Source: Nitrososphaerales archaeon TH526
Lineage (GTDB): Archaea; Thermoproteota; Nitrososphaeria; Nitrososphaerales; Nitrososphaeraceae
Direction: 5' to 3'
DNA length: 5,000 bases
Assembly (NCBI GenBank): GCA_014523665.1
Contig: JAATVR010000393.1
Span: 1-5,000, forward strand
Part shown: positions 1 to 5,000 of the stretch, in pieces
How the letters are laid out: each line of letters opens with the position of its first letter
How positions within the stretch are numbered: the stretch's first letter is position 1
Translations under genes and position numbers: made by a program
The notes under the pieces: model-generated
Seen by the model: only the letters and a program-made list of their open reading frames with translations
Databases searched by the model: none
Told to the model about the DNA's origin: nothing

Positions 1-1
1 T

Positions 2-517
2 AAGTCAATTATTCTATCAAGTGGGGAGCGAAGCAATTATTACTATGATCTAAAAATGGTTTTGACAGATCCAGTTGGAGCCACGCTTATTGGTGAATTG
101 TTATATGATATCATTGCCAGAGAATTTAGGGCAAAATCTGTGGGGGGATTAGAAATGGGCGCTATTCCAATTTCAACTGCAATTATAATAAGTAGTATTA
201 GGAAAAGCAGTTCAGCGGGAATTAGCCAATTTATAGTTAGAAGAAACGTCAAGACTCAGGGAAGCGGCAAAAAAGTAGAAGGGCATCTCATTGAACCTGT
301 TGTGGTTGTGGACGATGTAATGACTAAAGGCAATAGTGTGATACATGCCATTGAAGCTGTAAGAAGTGAAGGTTACACAACTTCGGGAGTAGTACTCGTT
401 ATAGACAGAGAGGTTACACACAATACTCTAAAGGATAGAGTGAAATGTCTATCCATTTTCACACACTCGGACTTCAAGGGATTTATTGATACCAAACTCA
501 AAGAAATCCATCAATAA
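2..517 (+). CDS. pyrE: Orotate phosphoribosyltransferase, 5'-truncated by window edge
   Basis: Cytosolic pyrimidine biosynthesis enzyme that joins orotate and PRPP to give OMP and pyrophosphate. The reading frame is open to the left edge, and 171 residues plus TAA are visible; family members are roughly 170-210 residues, so only a short N-terminal piece is missing. An ATG at 56 is not the start, because the conserved acceptor-side motif LSSGERSNYYYDLK (visible residues 5-18) lies before it. Next come GGLEMGAIPISTA (48-60), the mobile catalytic loop RRNVKTQGSGKKVEG (80-94) and the PRPP-binding motif VVVVDDVMTKGNS (100-112, Asp104/Asp105). The last strand and helix follow to the C-terminus. Oddity: in the loop, the position usually held by a catalytic His (KxHG pattern) reads KTQG, so Gln replaces it. 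Motif order and spacing make the family assignment firm. Convergent with the decayed gene downstream. Confidence 0.93.
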   Translation, partial: KSIILSSGERSNYYYDLKMVLTDPVGATLIGELLYDIIAREFRAKSVGGLEMGAIPISTAIIISSIRKSSSAGISQFIVRRNVKTQGSGKKVEGHLIEPVVVVDDVMTKGNSVIHAIEAVRSEGYTTSGVVLVIDREVTHNTLKDRVKCLSIFTHSDFKGFIDTKLKEIHQ

Positions 518-532
518 GGTTTTAATGCTCTA

Positions 533-591
533 CATTTGGACATTTTGAAAATGCTAATGCTCTGTGGTCCTACGACTTTTCAGTCCAAATG
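533..591. repeat. 9-bp perfect inverted repeat with nested stem
   Basis: CATTTGGAC at 533-541 is the exact reverse complement of GTCCAAATG at 583-591, with 41 bases between. Inside it GAAAA (547-551) can pair with TTTTC (577-581), giving a nested stem. The direct repeat AATGCTC occurs at 524-530 and 556-562. The structure starts 16 bases after the pyrE stop and overlaps the tail of the decayed minus-strand gene, so it may be a transcript-end structure, a small structured RNA or a relic of an element's end. The pairing is seen directly; the role is unknown, and no T-tract follows it. Confidence 0.4.
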
Positions 592-1220
592 CCCTCTTAA
601 ATGTAATTGCGGAGAACAGATTATCGATCTTATCGTGTTTGATGTCGTCATAATAGCCAGTTGAATTAGTAGATGAATTGATGTAAGCTTCTCACAAAAT
701 CAACTCTCCCATTGGATTCTAGCTATTTAGGGAAATTATATCTGAGACCTCTCGATCTTGTATTGGCATGTACTGAACAGATTTGATTCTCAAACTTGAA
801 ATTTCTTTGATCTGTTAAAGCAATGCATGATTCAACATAGTTCGACGCTTACTGATGGTGAATCTACACTAATATTTGCATTATTTTTCTTGTTTGGCAC
901 CGTAACGACCTTCTTCCCTGACTGGATTGTTTGTTGTCCATTATTTGGTGACCTATTAATTGAGTTTATAAACAAATTGAAAAATGAACTTATTCGTAGA
1001 GCTTCAGTGATACCAAGGGTTGCTTCACTAATGCTTCGTTTTTGTGTATGTTCATTTAGTTTACATATTTTCGCAATTCCAGCATCAAAGTTATTTTGCC
1101 ACTATGCTGTTGTGAAGCATTCGCCTATTCAATAGCTGCAACTGCTTAAAACTTACATGTATCATTTTCTGAGAGCTGAGCAATCCTCTTGCAAATATAG
1201 AACATGGGATCGTATGACAT
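554..1220 (-). pseudogene. Decayed protein gene of unknown family (multiple stops and frameshifts)
   Basis: Reading the minus strand gives protein-like segments in all three frames, in one direction and in sequence. Segment A, from ATG at 1220, reads MSYDPMFYICKRIAQLSEND and stops at 1148-1146. The same frame continues AVAAIE, stop, then ANASQQHSGKI. At about 1091 the coherent reading shifts to segment B (open 1101-832, 89 codons), which includes FDAGIAKICKLNEHTQKRS, ATLGITEALRISSFFNLF and a Lys/Asn-rich stretch. Segment C follows in the third frame (814-554), with QIKEISSLRIKS and YMPIQDREVSDIISLN, then stops at 721-719 and 694-692. It resumes as NSTGYYDDIKHDKIDNLFSA and FKRAFGLKSRRTTEH before TAG at 556-554. 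The ancestor would have had about 220 residues. Segments B and C lack good start codons. I do not recognise the family. The charged, helix-like composition argues for former coding; chance open stretches in AT-rich DNA remain an alternative. Confidence 0.4.
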
Positions 1221-1293
1221 TTGAAACGAGTGCAGATGATGGAAAATAGGTAGATTTCTTGCCTGGTATTTTGCTAATTGTCATTGCTACTAG

Positions 1294-3186
1294 TTAAAAT
1301 TTGGATGGTGATACCGGTAAGGTAAAGAAAAATATTGCCCCTTTTCCGTCAAAATTATTTTCAGCCCAGATTCGTCCTCCGTGAGCTTGGACAATATTTT
1401 TTGCAATAAATAATCCTAACCCAATCCCTTCAAAGGATTTGGAGCTAAACTTCGTAAATAAGTGAGGCACTATGCTAGGATCGATACCTTGACCAGTATC
1501 TTTAATGGATATTATAGCTTCATTGTGTTCTTTACTAGTATTCACTTTAACTGATATACTTCCATTCTTGGTAAACTTAACTGCATTTCCCAATAAATTA
1601 GAGATGACTTGAGTAATTTTATCCTTATCCGCGTTCACAAGGATTGTGTAGCTTCCGCTTGCATCTTTTCCTTCAAGCTCAAAAGTTATACTTATGTCTC
1701 GTTCAAGTTTGCCAATTTGCTCTCTTGAGTCCGTAATAATATTAGTTAAAAGGGGGACCAGATCGAAGGTTTCCAGATTCAAGTCAAACCCCTTGCTCTC
1801 GATCCTAGTTACATCCAATATCTCCTGAGCAACTCCACGCAATCTCTTGGCATTCTTGACGATGATATCTAACAACTGCTCTTCTTCCTCACTTTTTGGA
1901 CTCCTAGTACTGCCTTTCCTTATCTTAGAACGAAGAACCTCACATAACCCCAATATTGGTTGTATTGGTGTACGCAACTCGTGTGCGGCTACATTGATGA
2001 ATTCATCTTTCAATCTATCTTTTAGTTTGAGCTCTTCATTTACTCGTAAGACCTCTTCGGATCTAGTTAATATGGTCCGCCTCATGTTTTCCAGGCTTGA
2101 TGAGAGTTGTTTAAGTTCATCACCACCACTTCTTTGGATGTCCACCTTGATCCCAAGGTTCCCTTTACTTACTTCATTCGTAACGTCTCTTAGCTTTATT
2201 ATTGGTCTAGAAATGCTTCTTGCAAATAGGAAAACTAGGAAAGTGGAAATGGACAAAATAATAGCTGCCACAATAATAAACTGGGTTCTAAGCAGCGAAA
2301 CGCTCTTGAATGCATCTTCGGTGTTTATGCCAAGAATTAGAGACCAGTTGCTCCCCTTATAATCAAGGAATCCCGGTTCTTTACTTCCGATGAATATCGT
2401 ATTCACAACTCCACCACCACCACCGCCATTACTGCCGTTCTCGCCAGCCTCTATTTCTGATTCTACTCTATTGGTCGAATTCTGAAGTTTGTCAAGTATC
2501 TTCAATCCTGTTACCTTTTTTTGTAGCACGCTCTTCTGATCGTTATTTGAGTAGATTAGAAGGCCATCATCAGAAACTAACTCTATATTTGCATCACTTG
2601 ATATCGTACCGCCTGCCTCAAGCAATATCTCATTTATTTTATTGAGCGGAAACTTCAGAACCATAACTCCTTCTATCTCATTGTTCTCAACATCATATAG
2701 AGGTCCCGAGAAATGAATTAGGTATTGGCCTAAACTCCTAGAATAGATGGGGACACTATCGTAATAATAACTGCCTTTAATAGCATTCTTGTAAAAAGGT
2801 TCTCTTGAATCGTTAACGCCAATATCGATACTCCGTGTATCGCCAATTTTTATTCCACTTTTGTTGTATATTGAGATGGAGGCATAGGCCTTATTTGCTT
2901 TCTCTATTTGTCTGAGATATTCCACCTTTTCACGTAACGTGATATTATCATCTGGACTAGATATCATAGTGTTACCTGGGTAAGTGAGAAATCTAAGGTC
3001 TGCAAGTCGTTCGAACATGAGTCTTGACAATTTATCCATAGCACCAAGAGCACTTATCTTAAGCTCTTCAGTTATTTCCGTTTCCATACTTCTTGTGAAA
3101 GTATTCAGTGCTATAATTGAAGGAACAACAATTGCTGCCGTAACGAGCGATATCATGATTATGAATAGTCTTGACCGAATCTGCAT
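1294..3186 (-). CDS. Membrane sensor histidine kinase (dCache-HAMP-HisKA-HATPase)
   Basis: A 630-residue inner-membrane two-component sensor. Residues 7-29 are the first transmembrane helix. Residues about 30-297 form an extracytoplasmic Cache-type ligand domain, with typical stretches such as ASISIYNKSGIKIGD (102-116), HFSGPLYDVENNEIEGVMVL (158-177) and the closing GSNWSLILGI (278-287). The second membrane helix is 302-323, and HAMP is about 322-375. A short charged coiled linker leads to the HisKA H-box NVAAHELRTP, with phospho-acceptor His402. The ATPase domain has the N-box NLLGNAVKFTKNG (530-542), G1 DTGQGI (563-568), F-box LFTKF (576-580) and G2 GIGLGLFIAK (587-596). All catalytic boxes are intact. 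It has no receiver domain, and no response regulator is in the window. A six-glycine run (254-259) interrupts the sensor domain. It starts 7 bases after the binding-protein stop, so the two are probably co-transcribed and translationally coupled. The ligand is unknown. Confidence 0.93.
   Translation of the reverse strand: MQIRSRLFIIMISLVTAAIVVPSIIALNTFTRSMETEITEELKISALGAMDKLSRLMFERLADLRFLTYPGNTMISSPDDNITLREKVEYLRQIEKANKAYASISIYNKSGIKIGDTRSIDIGVNDSREPFYKNAIKGSYYYDSVPIYSRSLGQYLIHFSGPLYDVENNEIEGVMVLKFPLNKINEILLEAGGTISSDANIELVSDDGLLIYSNNDQKSVLQKKVTGLKILDKLQNSTNRVESEIEAGENGSNGGGGGGVVNTIFIGSKEPGFLDYKGSNWSLILGINTEDAFKSVSLLRTQFIIVAAIILSISTFLVFLFARSISRPIIKLRDVTNEVSKGNLGIKVDIQRSGGDELKQLSSSLENMRRTILTRSEEVLRVNEELKLKDRLKDEFINVAAHELRTPIQPILGLCEVLRSKIRKGSTRSPKSEEEEQLLDIIVKNAKRLRGVAQEILDVTRIESKGFDLNLETFDLVPLLTNIITDSREQIGKLERDISITFELEGKDASGSYTILVNADKDKITQVISNLLGNAVKFTKNGSISVKVNTSKEHNEAIISIKDTGQGIDPSIVPHLFTKFSSKSFEGIGLGLFIAKNIVQAHGGRIWAENNFDGKGAIFFFTLPVSPSKF
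2411..2427 (-). repeat. Short GGT/GGC/GGA codon run encoding six glycines
   Basis: On the coding strand this tract reads as consecutive Gly codons, four of them GGT. It encodes Gly254-Gly259 of the kinase inside a low-complexity stretch (residues 246-260, rich in Gly, Asn, Ser and Glu). It sits before the last beta strands of the extracytoplasmic Cache domain and probably forms a flexible surface loop. Such triplet runs can change length by slippage without breaking the frame. Confidence 0.6.
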
Positions 3187-3193
3187 AAATCAG

Positions 3194-4381
3194 TTAACCA
3201 TCTTGGATTGTTTCGTTTCTGGAGATAGAATAAATGAATTTAGGATCAATTATCTCGTTGAAATTCGGTATTTGTCGTATTTGGCCTCTCTCTAGTAGGT
3301 AATTGGCTATAATAGCACCTGATTCATACAATGTTGTAAAGTTGCTCACTTTTGGACTTGATCTGTTCATTGCTTTAATATTATCTTCTAACCCGAGAAC
3401 CTGTATACCTTCAAAACCATCTTTCACTTCTTCTGTTGTAATATTGAAAAAATCTGAAAGAAGCAAGTATGTGTTTTCCTTGTGATGATCAAAGTACTCC
3501 TTTCCTTGATTAATCGACTTCACTACAGCTTCAACAGCTTCTGGTTTAGTCTCTACTACTTTGGAATTAAAAATGAGAACGTCAGCTATGATCGCTGGTG
3601 CATCTTTGGCCGTCGCTATAATGTCATATCCGCTCCGTATACCAGCAAATTTGGCGGGTCCATAAGTATGACCCGCATCAATTTGTTTGGTGTTCAACGC
3701 CTTTAGCATATCCTGTGTGGCTATGTTTGCAAACTGAACATCCTTTTCATATAAACCAGCCTTAGCCAACGTTTGTAATACAAAAATGTGTGAATAAGTG
3801 TTTAGGCCTTCAACTCCAATTTTTTTTCCTCTTAAATCTTTGATAGTCATATTCTTCGAACCTAGAATAACATCACCAGTACTCGAATAATCTAACACCC
3901 ACACTAGCCTTGAATTCACACCTTCTGAATTCTGAAAAATGGTCGTTGTATATATGCTACATAACCCATCGACGGAGCCATTGAGGAATAGCTCTTCCGT
4001 AGTCGTCTGATTCTCAGGTTGTATTAATTCTACTCTAACATGATCTTCCTTGAAATACCTATCTAAGGCCATTACGATTGGGACGTAACCCACCCAAGGC
4101 TCAGAACATGCTATTCTTATGGGTCTGTTTTCTTGAGAATTTTGTGAATTGAGAGCAATGTCATACTGCGTATGGAGCAGTAACAAAGTGCTTCCAACCA
4201 CCACTACAACACCGATTGAAACAATGATGAGCCTCAGTTTTTTGAAATAGGCATTAGGTAATGAGAGTAAGAGTAGAATAAAATGTTTATGTACTGTTTG
4301 AAAAAAAGAAGAGTTTGAAGCAATGTAGTGTGATTCTGACCGACGCTCAAATTTAGGCGAATTCATGTTAGAACAGTGCAT
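3194..4381 (-). CDS. Membrane-anchored NMT1/TauA-like substrate-binding protein
   Basis: A 395-residue periplasmic-binding-protein type II fold of the NMT1/THI5-TauA-SsuA group (ABC importers of nitrate, sulfonates or thiamine precursors). The binding domain spans about 86-375. It opens with IRIACSEPWVGYVPIVMALD (88-107), followed by SVDGLCSIYTTTI (136-148), DVILGSKNMTIKDLRGKKIG (170-189) and IDAGHTYGPAKF (234-245). An uncleaved-looking helix at 50-69, with no lipobox cysteine, should anchor it outside the membrane. Before that helix lies an unusual extension of about 49 residues with a second hydrophobic patch (33-46). The only alternative start is Met6 (4366), so the extension is either real or the start region is disturbed. 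No permease or ATPase is adjacent in the window; instead the sensor kinase follows after 7 bases. I infer a sensory or co-receptor role, though a dispersed transporter is possible. The ligand cannot be told from sequence. Confidence 0.87.
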   Translation of the reverse strand: MHCSNMNSPKFERRSESHYIASNSSFFQTVHKHFILLLLSLPNAYFKKLRLIIVSIGVVVVVGSTLLLLHTQYDIALNSQNSQENRPIRIACSEPWVGYVPIVMALDRYFKEDHVRVELIQPENQTTTEELFLNGSVDGLCSIYTTTIFQNSEGVNSRLVWVLDYSSTGDVILGSKNMTIKDLRGKKIGVEGLNTYSHIFVLQTLAKAGLYEKDVQFANIATQDMLKALNTKQIDAGHTYGPAKFAGIRSGYDIIATAKDAPAIIADVLIFNSKVVETKPEAVEAVVKSINQGKEYFDHHKENTYLLLSDFFNITTEEVKDGFEGIQVLGLEDNIKAMNRSSPKVSNFTTLYESGAIIANYLLERGQIRQIPNFNEIIDPKFIYSISRNETIQDG

Positions 4382-4525
4382 AACTGAAGAGTTCTATGCA
4401 AACCCAACGTGAGCATCATGCAGATGAGGATTAATCGAAGCAGACCATGACATAGGTCTTGCCAGTGGCCCTTGATTAAAAATCAGGATTATTTATTGTG
4501 GATTTGACTTTTCAATTTCCCTAAC
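4382..4525. other. Divergent intergenic region with candidate promoter elements
   Basis: This stretch lies between the minus-strand binding-protein operon and the plus-strand genes. It contains small inverted repeats: AGACC (4442-4446) with GGTCT (4455-4459), and TGATT (4473-4477) with AATCA (4481-4485). Next to these is an AT-rich block (4473-4498) with TATA-like words on both strands. The operon promoter is probably here, since minus-strand TTTTTAAT or AATAAATAAT could serve it, but no single box stands out. The short repeats could be operators or chance. Confidence 0.3.
4489..4498 (+). promoter_or_regulatory. Candidate TATA box before small ORF
   Basis: TTATTTATTG is centred about 33 bases before the ATG at 4526, a spacing that fits archaeal leaderless or very short-leader transcripts. 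No Shine-Dalgarno sequence precedes the ATG. It is a weak call because the whole neighbourhood is AT-rich and the same block may serve the opposite strand. Confidence 0.25.
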
Positions 4526-4738
4526 ATGCAATACATAGAACTTCTGATATTGGATATAATCTCTGATTTACTCAGTGATGGCCAGACGAAAATAGTTATA
4601 GAATTGTTCAATGTACTGAGAGTCTTTTACAAAGAATGGCTAGGCATGAATTTTATGAACAAAACGAACCAATCTTATGTTGGGTACAGTCCATACATCC
4701 ACATAAATAATACTAATACTACATCTTTCCTCGATTAG
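4526..4738 (+). CDS. Possible small hypothetical protein (70 aa)
   Basis: An open frame from ATG to TAG, ending 2 bases before the next gene. The N-terminal half is amphipathic and helix-like, with IELLILDIISDLLSDG followed by KIVIELFNVLRVFYKEWLG. The C-terminal half is polar and rich in Asn, Thr and Tyr. There is no signal peptide, metal-binding cluster or recognisable domain. Points in favour are a TATA-like word at leaderless spacing and Arg/Ile codons (AGA, ATA) like those of neighbouring genes. Points against are its short length, the lack of a known family, and the next gene's own candidate promoter lying inside its 3' end. I do not recognise it; it may be a small real gene, a gene remnant or a chance ORF. 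Confidence 0.3.
   Translation: MQYIELLILDIISDLLSDGQTKIVIELFNVLRVFYKEWLGMNFMNKTNQSYVGYSPYIHINNTNTTSFLD
4701..4711 (+). promoter_or_regulatory. Candidate TATA box of the secreted beta-helix gene
   Basis: ACATAAATAAT is centred about 35 bases before the ATG at 4741. An archaeal transcript usually starts about 25-27 bases after the TATA centre, which would place the 5' end within some 10 bases of the start codon, so a leaderless or nearly leaderless mRNA is likely. An AGGA directly abuts the ATG and is too close to act as a normal ribosome binding site. Confidence 0.4.
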
Positions 4739-4740
4739 GA

Positions 4741-5000
4741 ATGGAGCAAAATAGGACGAATAAGAGAGGTTGTAGTATCTCATCCACGATTGTAGCTTCG
4801 GCGGTGGTTGCCCTCCTGACTTTGAGCATCATTGTGGTAAATATTCCATCTGCGGCTGCACAGCAAGGCGGAACTCCAGGAACATCATCAAATGCAGCAT
4901 GTGGACAAGTAGTAAGCGGTGTAGTAAATCTAACTGCAAATCTTAACTGCAGTGGAGATGGTATCATAGTAGGTGGTCCAAACACAGTAATTAACATGAA
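4741..5000 (+). CDS. Secreted right-handed parallel beta-helix protein, 3'-truncated
   Basis: The frame is open to the right edge; 86 codons and two bases are visible. Residues 1-40 are a Sec-type signal peptide: basic start (NRTNKR), hydrophobic core TIVASAVVALLTLSIIVV (16-33), and a likely cut after PSAAA (36-40). A short Gly/Ser/Thr-rich linker follows. The mature part opens with CGQVVSGVVNLTANLNCSGD (54-73), then GIIVGGPNTVINM (74-86). This Cys...Cys, Leu-Thr...Leu-x-Cys, G-I-x-V-x-x-x-N-x-x-I-x-M layout is the usual first rung of NosD/pectate-lyase-like beta-helix domains in secreted archaeal proteins. The two cysteines (54, 70) may form a disulfide. The protein is presumably exported or attached to the cell surface; its substrate is unknown. 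The start is chosen for the signal peptide and the upstream TATA-like box. Confidence 0.75.
   Translation, partial: MEQNRTNKRGCSISSTIVASAVVALLTLSIIVVNIPSAAAQQGGTPGTSSNAACGQVVSGVVNLTANLNCSGDGIIVGGPNTVINM

Noticed and set aside
56..58. ATG as the start of pyrE
   Set aside because: The conserved LSSG...YYYDLK motif is encoded in frame before it, so the true start is outside the window.
518..830. Possible tRNA or other structural RNA gene after pyrE
   Set aside because: No cloverleaf-compatible arms, T-loop GTTC-type sequence or acceptor pairing could be found; only the 533-591 inverted repeat is evident.
827..1135. A 102-residue plus-strand open frame
   Set aside because: Its composition (Cys-, Phe- and Leu-rich, no domain) looks like the antisense of a Lys/Asn/Glu-rich minus-strand segment, which reads much more like former protein. 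It also has no convincing start signal.
1230..1245. A box-C-like GATGATGG, considered as part of a C/D box guide RNA
   Set aside because: No CTGA box D at suitable spacing and no second box pair follows, so it is probably chance.
1847..2362. A 171-residue plus-strand open frame
   Set aside because: It lies wholly inside the histidine kinase gene on the opposite strand, whose conserved boxes are unmistakable; its Ser/Leu-rich text is an antisense artefact.
4719..4997. A 92-residue minus-strand open frame
   Set aside because: It is antisense to the signal peptide and beta-helix start encoded on the plus strand, which explains this DNA better.

Overview
The window suggests an archaeon of the class Nitrososphaeria (Thaumarchaeota), most like AT-rich soil lineages such as Nitrosocosmicus. 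This is inferred from four things: the archaeal form of orotate phosphoribosyltransferase, a Cache-HAMP histidine kinase next to a membrane-anchored substrate-binding protein, a secreted parallel-beta-helix protein of a type common in that group, and AT-rich TATA-like boxes about 35 bases before start codons. No database search was possible, so the lineage is tentative.

Layout from left to right. (1) Bases 2-517 (+) hold the 3' part of pyrE, whose start lies before the window. (2) Bases 518-1293 hold no intact gene. The minus strand carries what looks like a decayed gene of unknown family (about 1220 down to 554), with protein-like segments in all three minus frames broken by stops and frameshifts. 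A 9-bp perfect inverted repeat (533-591) sits at its tail, where it converges with pyrE. (3) Bases 1294-4381 (-) form a tight two-gene unit: a membrane-anchored NMT1/TauA-like substrate-binding protein (4381 to 3194), then, after 7 bases, a full-length sensor histidine kinase (3186 to 1294). (4) Bases 4382-4740 are a divergent intergenic region with candidate TATA boxes and a possible 70-residue small gene. (5) From 4741 to the window end (+) is the start of a secreted protein with a signal peptide and the opening of a right-handed beta-helix domain.

The most interesting unit is the binding-protein/kinase pair. The binding protein looks like the solute receptor of an ABC importer for nitrate-, sulfonate- or thiamine-precursor-like ligands. 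However, no permease or ATPase is adjacent inside the window, and the gene is followed almost without a gap by a kinase with an extracytoplasmic Cache sensor. A simple reading is that the anchored binding protein presents its ligand to the kinase as a co-sensor. The partner response regulator is not in the window. The remaining genes (pyrE and the beta-helix protein) show no evident functional link to this pair.
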